Source: Oceanobacter mangrovi
GTDB taxonomy: Bacteria > Pseudomonadota > Gammaproteobacteria > Pseudomonadales > Oceanobacteraceae
Direction of reading: 5' to 3'
NCBI RefSeq assembly: GCF_019740315.1
Contig: NZ_JAHXZR010000009.1
Coordinates: 163,325-227,324 of the forward strand
Length of the DNA: 64,000 nucleotides
Shown: piece by piece, positions 28,111 to 37,186 of the stretch
Layout: the number at the start of each line of letters is the position of its first letter
Numbering within the stretch: position 1 is the first letter of the stretch
Translations under genes and position numbers: made by a program
The notes under the pieces: generated by a model
What the model was told of the DNA's origin: nothing
Seen by the model: the letters and a program-made list of their open reading frames with translations, nothing else
The model's database searches: none

Positions 28111-30246
28111 CTAAAAACGCCCTTCCAGGGTGATCATCCACTCCCGCGCCCGCACGGGCCGGTTGCTGAAGTCATTAAACTGTTGGTTGAATAAATTACG
28201 GATCGTCAGTCCGGTTTTTTGCTCGCTCAGCAGACTGAGAGAGTCAGGCCACTGATATTGATAACTGCTATGCCAGATATGGCGTTGATCACCGGCAAGC
28301 AGGTTGGAGCGGTCGAGATAGAGGTCATCGGCCAGCTCGCCATTTAATGTCAGGCGATGTTGTTGGCTGATGCTTTGCCATTGCAGGCCGCTGATCAGGC
28401 GGAAGTGATAAACGCCCGGCAGTTGTTTGTGGTTATAGGACTTTATGGTGCTGCTGGAGACGCTGTCGTAATGGCTGCCCGCCAGACTGAGTTGCCAGGT
28501 ACCTTGTGTTTCGATATCCGTTGCCAGCTTCCATTCCAGACCTTTCATGACTGCATCGTTGGCGTTTTCATAACGGCCCGAGCCGGTTCCCGGGTCGTAA
28601 ATAGCGATAATGGCGTTGTTGAGTTGACGTCGAAATACGGTGATTGAGACGGATGGCGACTGTAGCCAGCTGTCGGCGCTGGTATTGCCCAGCCAGTTGG
28701 TTGTCAGCGCGAGGGTCTTGCCCTGTTCGGGCTCCAGCTCCGGATTACCCCGCGTCAGCCCCTGATCCCCGTAGCGCTCATAGATAGAGGGAATACGCAA
28801 AACCCGTTTCCAGCTCAGTTGCAGGTTGCCAATGCCGTAGTCGGACAGCCACTGCTGGTTGAGTTGGGCAATCAAGGATGGCCAGCGTCGTTGATGGCTG
28901 CCGTCGTCACTGCTGCTGCCAGCCGTGCTCAAACCGGAATCCAGTTGATGAAACATGTAGCTGACACTGGCGGAACGGCTGTTGCTGTCGTTATCCCAAC
29001 GGCTGTTCAAACCGGCTTGCCAATGCTGTAGCCAGGATGACTGGTCACATTGGGCTGAAAGTGAATCGCAGTTGGTGGTACTGACGAGACTGCTGCGATA
29101 ACGGCTGGCGTAAGTCTGTCTGGTCGCTTTGGCGGTGGCGGTGAAGAGCCAATTATCCAGTCCGGTGACGGCAGGGCCTGCCTGACTCGAAAGGCTGCCT
29201 TCGGTGGTTTGATAACGGTACTGATCATCGTTGTTGATATAGGAAAAAACGCCGATGGCATCTTCATAATGCTGCCGCTCCAGCGTGTGTGTCAGTTGCC
29301 ACTGCTGGCGCCACAAGTGGCCCCAGTGGCCTTGCAGCTGCAGGCCGGTTTCCTTACTGGTGAGTTGGGCGCGGTTGTTGGGCGAATTGATTTCGTACTG
29401 CGGCAGTTGCTTGGATTTGTCTTGCCACCAGCTATTGGCGGACAGGCGATCCAGGTTGAACGCCAGACTGATACGGTCCTTGCGCCAGGCGGCATTATTC
29501 AGCTGCTGGGAAACATCAACAGCCAAGGTATTGGACGGATTCGGTACCTGGTATTCGTAGTTATTGTCGCTTTGCTGATGATCCAGTTGCAGGGTCAGGC
29601 GGCGGTTGTTCGCCAGTTGCCAGCCGGAGGCCAGATTGGCCATAAAAGTACCGTAGCTGCCGGCCGCCATGCTCAGACTTTGTGGAGTGCTGCCATCCGC
29701 CTTGCGGGTGATGATGTTGATTGTGCCACCAATCGCTTCGTCCATGATCAGCACGCCGTCGCTGGTGTCGGTTGAGCCGTTCAGTACATCGATCCGCTCG
29801 ATATTGGCAAGCGGCAGGGATGCCAGATCGTAATGGCCGAACTGACCGGAGTTCTGTAATACGCCATCGACCAGAATACGGGTCTGATTGGTTGCCGCGC
29901 CCTGCATTGAAACCAGCACCGGGTCACCCATACCACCAAGCGCTTGCACCTGCACACCGTTAACCGATTCGAGAAATTCACCCAGATTGCGATAGCCCGA
30001 CTGATGCAGTTTGGCGCTGTAACTGCGCAAGTCACTGGCGTCGGGCTCTTGCTGACCCACAACCACAATCTCATCATCAGTCTGCTCTGTAACTGCAGCG
30101 ACGGCCTGCACTGTGTTTGGCAGCAGGCAAGACAGCAAGGTCAACACCGCTGCGACTGAATAGCAGCTGAAAGCGGGTTGTTGCTTGGCTGGTAACTGAG
30201 CGGCTGCTGGTAGCAGGGAAACGGATTCAGGCATCGGGTTTCGCAC
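28111..30246 (-). CDS. btuB: TonB-dependent outer-membrane cobalamin receptor, BtuB-like
   Basis: Imports cobalamins across the outer membrane with TonB energy. The 711-residue protein has an N-terminal export signal (hydrophobic stretch near 28-50), a TonB-box-like DDEIVVVG, a plug domain (GYRNLGEFLESVNGVQVQ, then ATNQTRILVDGV and IERIDVLNGSTD) and a C-terminal 22-strand-type barrel ending REWMITLEGRF with a terminal Phe. The cobalamin assignment comes mainly from the B12 riboswitch directly upstream. A GTG at 30246 and an ATG at 30234 are both possible starts. The lipoprotein gene follows. Confidence 0.85.
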   Translation of the reverse strand: MRNPMPESVSLLPAAAQLPAKQQPAFSCYSVAAVLTLLSCLLPNTVQAVAAVTEQTDDEIVVVGQQEPDASDLRSYSAKLHQSGYRNLGEFLESVNGVQVQALGGMGDPVLVSMQGAATNQTRILVDGVLQNSGQFGHYDLASLPLANIERIDVLNGSTDTSDGVLIMDEAIGGTINIITRKADGSTPQSLSMAAGSYGTFMANLASGWQLANNRRLTLQLDHQQSDNNYEYQVPNPSNTLAVDVSQQLNNAAWRKDRISLAFNLDRLSANSWWQDKSKQLPQYEINSPNNRAQLTSKETGLQLQGHWGHLWRQQWQLTHTLERQHYEDAIGVFSYINNDDQYRYQTTEGSLSSQAGPAVTGLDNWLFTATAKATRQTYASRYRSSLVSTTNCDSLSAQCDQSSWLQHWQAGLNSRWDNDSNSRSASVSYMFHQLDSGLSTAGSSSDDGSHQRRWPSLIAQLNQQWLSDYGIGNLQLSWKRVLRIPSIYERYGDQGLTRGNPELEPEQGKTLALTTNWLGNTSADSWLQSPSVSITVFRRQLNNAIIAIYDPGTGSGRYENANDAVMKGLEWKLATDIETQGTWQLSLAGSHYDSVSSSTIKSYNHKQLPGVYHFRLISGLQWQSISQQHRLTLNGELADDLYLDRSNLLAGDQRHIWHSSYQYQWPDSLSLLSEQKTGLTIRNLFNQQFNDFSNRPVRAREWMITLEGRF

Positions 30247-30424
30247 ACGTAGAGGGCTGGTTTTTTCAGCAGTCTGGCAGCTGCTGACTCAGCGACGATG
30301 GAAACCAACAGAAAGGCAGGTTGTTCTCTGCGAGAATAACCGTGTGGCGCAGCGGAGAAAGGATCGATGAGGACAGCCCGCTGCTGTCACTACCTCCCGG
30401 TTGCCCTCCGCAACGTCGGTAATC

Positions 30425-30605
30425 TGCACCAGGCCGGTATCCGGGCTTACGACCTGAGCCTGTGGCTCGTCACACAACGCCTTCCCGCTTGATAGCAGTG
30501 GCTGACCAGAAGATGGTCTGGTTGTGGTTTGGGTCGATCACCGTTGCGGGGGCAGCGCCGGGATATGCTGTTCATACAAGACAAGCATCACCGGTCTTCC
30601 CGTTT
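30425..30605 (-). ncRNA. Cobalamin (AdoCbl) riboswitch
   Basis: On the minus strand the conserved elements appear in order: GGGAAGACCGGTGATGC (30601-30585), GCTGCCCCCGCAACGGTGAT (30556-30537), GCCACTG, CGGGAAGGCG, and a B12 box AGCCCGGATACCGGCCTG near 30447-30430. These match the cobalamin riboswitch core. The remaining ~180 bases to the btuB start would hold the expression platform. It should repress the btuB-lipoprotein unit when cobalamin is plentiful. Confidence 0.93.
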
Positions 30606-30736
30606 AACCTGTTCAGAACAGGCACCTGGATCAAGCGGCGCAGGTTATCCAAGCTGGCTGTGTCGGTCAAGAGACGGGGCGTTTTGTCAAGAAACTCACT
30701 GTCTGTTCATTCCTGAACAGTTTGGTCAACTGACTT

Positions 30737-32701
30737 TCAAATCAGTGGCAAGCGCAGAATAAAGCTGGCGCCGTGGGGTTTGATGGACTGATAGCGCAGC
30801 TGGCCATGGTGGTGGTTGGTGACAATAAAGTAGGAAACCGAGAGACCAAGCCCGGTACCCTGGCCAACTTCCTTGGTGGTATAGAAGGGCTCAAACACAT
30901 GGGGAATGACTTTCAGTGGCACACCGGGGCCATTATCTTCCACCGACAGGCAGAGCCAGCCACCTTCCTGCCAGGCTTTCAGCTGGATCACTGGATGCCA
31001 GTTGGCATCTGCTCCGCGGTAGGTTTGCAGAGCTTGCTGGGCATTTTTGATCAGGTTGACCAGCACTTGCTCTATCTCGCCGGGAATCACCTTCACCGCT
31101 GGCAGGTTTGGATTGTCCTCATGACGCAGTTCAATTTGTCGAATCGCCAGATCGTTACGGGCAATGGTCACCGCGTTGGTGATCAGCTGTTTGACCGAGT
31201 GCAGCTCGCGTTGGGAATCGTTGCGCCGGGCAAAATTGAGCATGGTGGCAATAATGCCTGCCGCGCGTTCACCCGCGTTTTGAATATGATCCATCAGGTG
31301 TTCAATATCCCGCTGCTGCAAATAAGACTGCAGAGCGTTGAGGTCCAGTTCAAGCGAACCCGCCACCTTGCGGTTTAAGGCCAGGTCAGTGCCAAGACGG
31401 CGGCGGATATTCTGCAGGTTCTGCAAAATCGCCCCGAGCGGGTTGTTGATTTCATGGGCCATTCCGGCAGCCAGGCCACCAACGGTGAGCATTTTTTCCG
31501 ACTGCATCATCATCTCTTCCATTTTCAGACGCCGACGAATGTCTTCAATACGTACAACCGCGACGGCATCCTGGTCGTTATCCAGTGCGTAAGCGGTTAC
31601 TTCGGATTTAAGCCCGGGTTCAATGCTGTCGAGCGTGGCGTCTTTCTGCAGCAGCGGCTTCAGCGACGAAGACGGTGGCGCTTCACGTAACTGCGACAAT
31701 AACGGGCTGATCAGGCCTTGCAGTTCAGGAATCAGCACATCGAGGCGAATTCCGGTAACGCCGCCAACATCGCCATGTAGCCAGGCCAGCGCCTGGCGGT
31801 TGCACTGCAACAGTCGGCCTTCCTGATCAATGGCAAACAGCGCAAAGGGAATGGCGTTCAGAATCGCATCCAGCAGCGCCTTGGTATGGCCCAACTGGCG
31901 TTCCATGGTGCTGCGTACCTGAATTTCTTTTTCCAGTTCGTTGTTGGCGCGGGCACTTTCCTGTGCCAGCAAGGTAGCCCGGTGGCGGGCACTTTCGGCC
32001 TGGTGGTGAGCGCGGGCCAGTTCGTCGGTACGGCGATGCTGAATCCAGTAAAACTGATTGAGGCTGTCTGCCAGTGGCTGAACATCCGGGTCGTTAACCA
32101 CAAATTGCTCGTGGCCTGCGTGATCCTGTTTTTGCAGGCTGTCGAGCTGGCTTTGCAGGTCCAGATAGGGCACTTGCTGCCAGCGCCGTACCAGCAAATA
32201 GAGGAAAAACAGCACCACCAGGCTGATGGAGCCGGTGACCAGTAAGGTACTGATGGTTTCTGTGAGGTAATAGCCGGGCAGAGAGGTCTGGTTATTCACC
32301 AGAATTTCATATTCGTGCTGACCATTGCTGAAACGGTATCGATTGGCATGCACATCCGAATGCCAGAGTTCATGGACGGGGGATTTGCGAGTGGTGATCG
32401 ACTCTATCAACAGATTCTGACCCGGCTCAGTCAAACGCACCGAATAAATTTGGGGGTGTTCGGAAAACTGGTCGAGCAACCGCTGAATGCGCTGGTTCTC
32501 CAGTGGCGAGCGCATCAGCTCCTGCTCCAGATTGCGTACCAGCAGGTGATTGAGTTCCGGTTCCAGATACTGGCTGGAAATCCGGTCAGCGGTGTAGACA
32601 AAGGCCAGTGCAGCAATGGCCAATAACGACACCAGCGCCACCAGAGTGGCGGTCATTATTTTGCGGCGCGGTAAGAAAGTGACGTGCGTGCTTCTGGCCA
32701 T
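30737..32701 (-). CDS. Sensor histidine kinase (orphan), PAS-HisKA-HATPase
   Basis: A 654-residue inner-membrane kinase. It has a membrane helix at about 16-37, a periplasmic sensor domain to about residue 150, a second helix (TLLVTGSISLVVLFFLYLLV), a coiled-coil (about 220-270), a PAS domain (LLDAILNAIPFALFAIDQEGR), and HisKA with GMAHEINNPLGAILQNLQ. The catalytic domain is complete: NLIKNAQQAL, VEDNGPGVP, and GTGLGLSVSYFIV. No response regulator is adjacent. The H-box GMAHEINNPLG is that of the NtrB/DctB-like class. Its gene starts 6 bases after the panE-like stop, so the two are likely co-transcribed. Confidence 0.88.
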   Translation of the reverse strand: MARSTHVTFLPRRKIMTATLVALVSLLAIAALAFVYTADRISSQYLEPELNHLLVRNLEQELMRSPLENQRIQRLLDQFSEHPQIYSVRLTEPGQNLLIESITTRKSPVHELWHSDVHANRYRFSNGQHEYEILVNNQTSLPGYYLTETISTLLVTGSISLVVLFFLYLLVRRWQQVPYLDLQSQLDSLQKQDHAGHEQFVVNDPDVQPLADSLNQFYWIQHRRTDELARAHHQAESARHRATLLAQESARANNELEKEIQVRSTMERQLGHTKALLDAILNAIPFALFAIDQEGRLLQCNRQALAWLHGDVGGVTGIRLDVLIPELQGLISPLLSQLREAPPSSSLKPLLQKDATLDSIEPGLKSEVTAYALDNDQDAVAVVRIEDIRRRLKMEEMMMQSEKMLTVGGLAAGMAHEINNPLGAILQNLQNIRRRLGTDLALNRKVAGSLELDLNALQSYLQQRDIEHLMDHIQNAGERAAGIIATMLNFARRNDSQRELHSVKQLITNAVTIARNDLAIRQIELRHEDNPNLPAVKVIPGEIEQVLVNLIKNAQQALQTYRGADANWHPVIQLKAWQEGGWLCLSVEDNGPGVPLKVIPHVFEPFYTTKEVGQGTGLGLSVSYFIVTNHHHGQLRYQSIKPHGASFILRLPLI

Positions 32702-32707
32702 ATTGGC

Positions 32708-33646
32708 TTATCCGTCAGCCTGTGGAAGCGGGGAGCTTGCTGCCAGTTCCAGCTGACGAGCAACGGAACTGAGTGCCGGAAGATCTATTGCTGCCTGGCG
32801 GGCGCAATTCAGCGCGTAGCCCAGAATATAGTCGAGCTCGGTCGGCCGACCGGCCAGTACATCCTGTAAGGTCGATGATCGATTGGCGCCAGTGGCCGTC
32901 GCAACCTGTTGAATCAGCTCTGGCAGCTCAGTGGGCAAATCCCAGTTGAGTTGTTGGCCCAGCTGCAGGACTTCCTCGCTCAGTCGCAACAGTTGCTGCA
33001 GATAAGCCGGGTGAGTGACCAGTTCGCCATTAAGACAGGAATACAGCGCCGTCAGCGGGTTGATAACGCAGTTCACGGCCAGCTTCATATACTGGCGGCG
33101 ATGAATATCGGAGACGACCGTTAAATGGGGCGGTAACTGCCCGACGGGCACATGATTGTCGGGGTCGGCCTGCCAGCGGCCAATCATGACTTCGCCTGCG
33201 CCGGCGTAAACATAGCTTCTGCTGTTGTCACCTTGACTGGAGAGATAACCGCCATCAGTGGCGATGGCTTGCCATAATTCACAGGCCAGTCCCTCGGCTG
33301 TCAGCCATTGCTGTAGCTGTTGCTGCTGGCCCATACCGTTCTGGATCAACAACAGTCTTTTAACCAGGGGCAAATGGTCTTGAATCTGCTGGATGGCGTT
33401 AAGGGTATCGCGGGCCTTGGTGGTTACCACCAGCCAGTCGAGAGATTCACCGGTCCAGACGGGCAGGGTGAAGTCCTGACTGGGCGGGAAATCCGGCCAA
33501 CGAGCCAGCACAGATTCTCCCGTCTGCAAATGGCGGGTTGGGGGAATATGGGGGCGACCAACGGCAAACAGAGAGTGTTCCCGCCAGTGAGCGGCCATGA
33601 TGGTACCAATAGCACCCAGACCAAGAATTCCGATGGAAAGCGTCAT
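32708..33646 (-). CDS. 2-dehydropantoate 2-reductase, PanE-like
   Basis: Probably reduces ketopantoate to pantoate with NADPH in pantothenate/CoA synthesis. The 312-residue protein has the Rossmann motif GILGLGAIGTIMAAHW, the IQNGMGQQ segment, the catalytic-Lys motif KLAVNCVINPLTAL and the C-terminal SSTLQDVLAGRPTELDYI. The family also contains PanE paralogues acting on other 2-oxoacids, so I leave the symbol empty. A histidine kinase gene follows immediately downstream. Confidence 0.85.
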   Translation of the reverse strand: MTLSIGILGLGAIGTIMAAHWREHSLFAVGRPHIPPTRHLQTGESVLARWPDFPPSQDFTLPVWTGESLDWLVVTTKARDTLNAIQQIQDHLPLVKRLLLIQNGMGQQQQLQQWLTAEGLACELWQAIATDGGYLSSQGDNSRSYVYAGAGEVMIGRWQADPDNHVPVGQLPPHLTVVSDIHRRQYMKLAVNCVINPLTALYSCLNGELVTHPAYLQQLLRLSEEVLQLGQQLNWDLPTELPELIQQVATATGANRSSTLQDVLAGRPTELDYILGYALNCARQAAIDLPALSSVARQLELAASSPLPQADG

Positions 33647-33722
33647 GGCCGGATTATAGGCTTCTGGGCTGAATTGTGCAGGGGTTTGTGGTGCCCGATA
33701 TGCGAAGGATGAGCAAATCGGT

Positions 33723-33835
33723 GTAGGGTCCAGACATGCCTGGACAAAAGTGAGCGGATTTCGTCACGACATGTCGTGACCCTACGCATTTTGTGGGTGG
33801 TGTCAGGGTTGTAGGGTCCAGGCATGCCTGGACAA
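33723..33835. repeat. Three REP hairpins (one single, one widely spaced pair)
   Basis: 33723-33747 is a plus-oriented hairpin of the second type (one mismatch). 33764-33786 is a minus-oriented first-type hairpin with its CCCTACG foot. 33811-33835 is a perfect second-type hairpin with GTAG foot. The last ends four bases from the stop codon of the RAYT-like gene. Confidence 0.9.
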
Positions 33836-33838
33836 TAT

Positions 33839-34843
33839 CTATTCGCTTCTGGCGTTGGCGGCTTGTACCAGCGTCAGTCGCTGTGGCTCGGGTTCTGGGT
33901 GAACTTCGGCCTGAGGGGTGTTCAATTGTTGTACCGCCAGCTGCAATTTGCCCAGAAGCTGGGCCGGGTGGTCGGCTTTCACGCGTTTGATCCAGTGCTG
34001 CAAATCGGTTTGCTCAATACGCAGGTACTGTCCCAGCTGCTCCAGCGAATAACCGGATTTGTCCATCAGCCAGACTGCCAGCGGCATCAGGCGGTAATAA
34101 AGGCGGCGATTTTGTGGATCGCTGAACTCGTCTTCGTGGCAGCCAAAACGACGGCTAATCAGGCTTTTAATATTGAGCCAGTCTTGCTCGAGATCGCCAT
34201 CATGACGGTTTTCGCTGGCAACGACCTGTAACGGCTGGTGGCTGGCCATCCAGCGTTTGCGGGCCAGCGCCAGATGGCTGTTCTGATTGCCATTGACCAG
34301 ATCCAGCTCGGGCGGCGGCAGTTGTTCCATCACATTGATGTAATGCTGGTCGCGGCGATGGCGGCTATGTGCCAGCCGATTCCACACGGCCTCATAATCC
34401 AGCCAGGCGGGCGGTTGCGGCATGCGGTAATAACTGTCGCTGCTCCAGCGGTAAAGCTCAGCGGTTGGTACCAGACCTTCGTAAACCGGGGTACGGTGCA
34501 GCTGCAACACGGCATTCATCAAAAAGGCCGGTTCATCTATAGCCAGGACATCAACTTGCTCCGATAACACCGGATGTTCAGTTCCCCAGCGCTGGCGATG
34601 CTGCTGGCTGAAGGCCTGTTGCAAGGCCTCGATGACCATCGGCCAGTCTTCTTGGCAGCGCAAGATGCAGCGGATTTGTGTTGGTTCCAGTAACCAGGCG
34701 ATCAGCCGACTGCCTGGCAGTTCTGCCAGCAAGCGTACACCCGCCTCCAGCTCGAATACCGAACGGAAAAGTGGTTGTTTGCGTGCTCCCCTGAAGGTAA
34801 ACAGGTAGACGCCGGGGCCGTGAAGAGGAAGTTTACTGTTCAT
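33839..34843 (-). CDS. RAYT-like protein with lost HUH and Tyr motifs, plus DnaA-like C-terminal domain
   Basis: A 334-residue protein related to IS200-like / REP-associated transposases. The N-terminal ~145 residues follow that fold: VYLFTFRGARKQPLF, AWLLEPTQIRCIL at the place of the usual MPNHxHLL, LQLHRTPVYEGLV at the place of YIHLNPVRAGLV, and YRWSSDSYY matching YPWSSYRAYLG. The HUH histidines are replaced by Gln56 and Arg58 and the catalytic Tyr by another residue, so cleavage activity is not expected. Residues about 222-290 (IKSLISRRFG, SGYSLEQLGQYLRIEQTDLQHWIKR) resemble the DnaA C-terminal DNA-binding helix-turn-helix seen in longer members. The frame is intact. A DNA-binding or regulatory role is an inference. 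Confidence 0.65.
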   Translation of the reverse strand: MNSKLPLHGPGVYLFTFRGARKQPLFRSVFELEAGVRLLAELPGSRLIAWLLEPTQIRCILRCQEDWPMVIEALQQAFSQQHRQRWGTEHPVLSEQVDVLAIDEPAFLMNAVLQLHRTPVYEGLVPTAELYRWSSDSYYRMPQPPAWLDYEAVWNRLAHSRHRRDQHYINVMEQLPPPELDLVNGNQNSHLALARKRWMASHQPLQVVASENRHDGDLEQDWLNIKSLISRRFGCHEDEFSDPQNRRLYYRLMPLAVWLMDKSGYSLEQLGQYLRIEQTDLQHWIKRVKADHPAQLLGKLQLAVQQLNTPQAEVHPEPEPQRLTLVQAANARSE

Positions 34844-35048
34844 ACCAAAACTCTAGACCGGCAAATCATAATTGCCAGTCCATGACCAATGCCTTTGATT
34901 TTCGCAGCTGGTAAAGGTATACAGTCCCGCTGCCAAATTAATGGTAATGACGATAGCAAATCCGCAGCCAAAGCGGCTTGCGGGCAGTTACGCTGTTGCT
35001 GCCGTCGTAATGCAAACTGAAGAATGACAAGATTGTTGGAGAACCCTG

Positions 35049-35534
35049 ATGCCTTCTTTTGATGTGGTGTCTGAAGTCGACAAGCACGAAGCCCAGAACG
35101 CCGTCGACACAGCCAATCGCGAACTCAGCACCCGTTTTGACTTCCGTGGTGTTGACGCCAGCTTTGAATTAAAAGACTTCGTGGTGACTCTGACAGCCAA
35201 CGAAGAATTCCAGATCGAGCAAATGAAGCCGATGCTGGAAGGTGCCATGATTAAACGTGGCCTAAAAATCAGCTGTCTGGAATACGGCGACCTCAAGGGT
35301 GCAGGCAAGCAGGTCAAGGTGCTGGCCACCATGCGCCAGGGCATCGACAAGGAGCTGTCGAAGAAAATGGTCAAAATGGTCAAAGACAGCAAGCTCAAGG
35401 TGCAGGCATCGATTCAGGGTGAAATGGTGCGGGTACAGGGCAAGGCGCGTGACGACCTGCAGGCTGTGATGGCGCTGTTCCGTAACGATGATTCCATCAC
35501 CATGCCGCTGGCATTCAAAAACTTCAAAGACTGA
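35049..35534 (+). CDS. yajQ: YajQ-family nucleotide-binding protein
   Basis: A 161-residue UPF0234/YajQ protein with two RNP-like domains. It begins MPSFDVVSEVDKHEAQNAVD and contains STRFDFRGVDA, AMIKRGLKISCLEYG and IKDSKLKV-like QASIQGEMVRVQGKARDDLQ. Members bind RNA or nucleotides, and in Xanthomonas and Pseudomonas one binds c-di-GMP. Its stop overlaps the start of the ampG-like gene. Confidence 0.94.
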   Translation: MPSFDVVSEVDKHEAQNAVDTANRELSTRFDFRGVDASFELKDFVVTLTANEEFQIEQMKPMLEGAMIKRGLKISCLEYGDLKGAGKQVKVLATMRQGIDKELSKKMVKMVKDSKLKVQASIQGEMVRVQGKARDDLQAVMALFRNDDSITMPLAFKNFKD

Positions 35535-36931
35535 TGACTCAACGTTCAGAGGTGGCGGAACCGGCTTCCACTACCTCCGTGTCTTTCTGGCAGTGGTGCC
35601 GCGAGGCCTGGCAAATCTACACCCGTAAACCGGTGATGGTGATTGCCTTGCTGGGCTTTGGTGCCGGGCTGCCGTATCTGCTGGTATTTACCACACTGAC
35701 CGCCTGGTTGCGCGACGCCGAGGTTGAACGCACCACCATCGGATTTTTTGCCTGGGTCGGTATCACCTATTCGATCAAGGTATTCTGGGCGCCGGTGATT
35801 GACCGCCTCAATATTCCCGGGCTCACCGAAAAATTGGGCCAGCGGCGTAGCTGGATTCTGATTGGCCAGCTGGGTATTGCCGCCGGTCTGCTATGGATGG
35901 GCCATCTCGATCCGCATCAGGACCTCTGGAGCATCGCCATTGCGGCTCTGGTTGTTGCTTTTGCCTCCTCGACCCAGGACGTCGCCCTCGACGCCTATCG
36001 TATTGAAATCGTCGAAGACGAATATCAGGGCGCCATGTCAGCCAGTTATATCTTTGGCTATCGGGTGGCGGTGCTGTTTTCCAGCGCCGGAGCCCTGTAT
36101 CTGGCGGACTGGTACAGCTGGTCGTTCGCCTACACGTTGATGGCAGCGCTGATGGCTGTGGGTGTGATCGCAACTTTCTGGGGCGACGAGCCCAAACATC
36201 TGGATGCCGAACAACGTGGCAAGATGGACGCGGAATTGATCGACCGCCTGATGGGGCGGCCGATGAATCTGCAACAGCGGCCCGGTTGGCAGAGGTGGTT
36301 ACTGGGGGCGGTTATTTGTCCCTTACTGGAATTCTTCCAGCGCAATGGCACGCTGGCGCTGGTGATTCTGGCATTTATTGCCGTGTTCCGGCTTAGCGAC
36401 ATCACCATGGGGGTGATGGCTAATCCGTTTTACCTCGACCTTGGTTACAGCAAGTCTGATATCGCCCGTATCGCCAAGATTTTTGGCTTGATCATGACGC
36501 TCGCCGGTTCCGCCATTTGTGGTGTGCTGGTGGTGAAGTGGGGAATGTATCGGCCATTGTTGCTGGGCGCTATTCTGGTAGCGGGTACTAACTTACTATT
36601 CGCTTTACTGGCCTTGACCTGGGATGGCAGCAGACCGCCGTTAAGCTGGCTGGTATTGGTGATCAGTGCGGATAACCTCAGCGGCGGCATCGCCAGTACC
36701 GCCTTTGTGGCGTATCTGTCGAGCCTGGCCAACAAGAGTTATACCGCGACCCAGTACGCCCTGTTCAGTTCGTTAATGACCTTGCCCGGCAAGTTTATCA
36801 GTGGTTTCTCTGGCTGGGTGGTAGACGGCTGGGGCTACAGCGAGTTCTTCACCATTGCCGCTGTGTTGGGCTTGCCCGCGATTTTGTTGGTGATGGTGTT
36901 GATGCGCCAACACGCCAAAGGCAATCTGTAG
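35534..36931 (+). CDS. ampG: AmpG-like MFS permease
   Basis: A 465-residue, about 12-helix transporter resembling AmpG, which imports anhydro-muropeptides for peptidoglycan recycling. Signatures include LLGFGAGLPYLLVFTTLTAWLRD, KVFWAPVIDRL, GQRRSWIL, SSTQDVALDAYRIE and ATQYALFSSLMTLPGKFISG. Start ATG at 35534 overlaps the last base of the yajQ stop. A BIME follows 10 bases after the stop. AmpG paralogues in Pseudomonas (AmpP) differ in role, so exact substrate is uncertain. Confidence 0.85.
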   Translation: MTQRSEVAEPASTTSVSFWQWCREAWQIYTRKPVMVIALLGFGAGLPYLLVFTTLTAWLRDAEVERTTIGFFAWVGITYSIKVFWAPVIDRLNIPGLTEKLGQRRSWILIGQLGIAAGLLWMGHLDPHQDLWSIAIAALVVAFASSTQDVALDAYRIEIVEDEYQGAMSASYIFGYRVAVLFSSAGALYLADWYSWSFAYTLMAALMAVGVIATFWGDEPKHLDAEQRGKMDAELIDRLMGRPMNLQQRPGWQRWLLGAVICPLLEFFQRNGTLALVILAFIAVFRLSDITMGVMANPFYLDLGYSKSDIARIAKIFGLIMTLAGSAICGVLVVKWGMYRPLLLGAILVAGTNLLFALLALTWDGSRPPLSWLVLVISADNLSGGIASTAFVAYLSSLANKSYTATQYALFSSLMTLPGKFISGFSGWVVDGWGYSEFFTIAAVLGLPAILLVMVLMRQHAKGNL

Positions 36932-36941
36932 CAGCGGTTTT

Positions 36942-37033
36942 TGTCACGACATGTCGTGACCCTACGCAGGAGAGGCATGATCCGCCTGCGCCTGTTACAC
37001 CCTGTCTTCGTAGGGTCCAGGCATGCTGGACAA
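36942..37033. repeat. BIME between ampG-like gene and lapG
   Basis: First-type hairpin TCACGACATGTCGTGA with CCCTACG foot at 36944-36966, a linker unlike the TATTTAAA one, then CGTAGGG and a second-type hairpin that has lost one base in its right arm, ending at 37033. Confidence 0.85.
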
Positions 37034-37186
37034 GCCATCCCATCCTTTAAATGTCCCACAATAATCTCCTCTACTTTCCAATCCGCTTTTTGCCTTATCA
37101 CCAGCAGAGCTGTCATTCCCGTCTATAGTTAATTGCACCCATCCTGAACACCGCCTGGGCGGATACCAAAGGGATAATTTGTTGCT

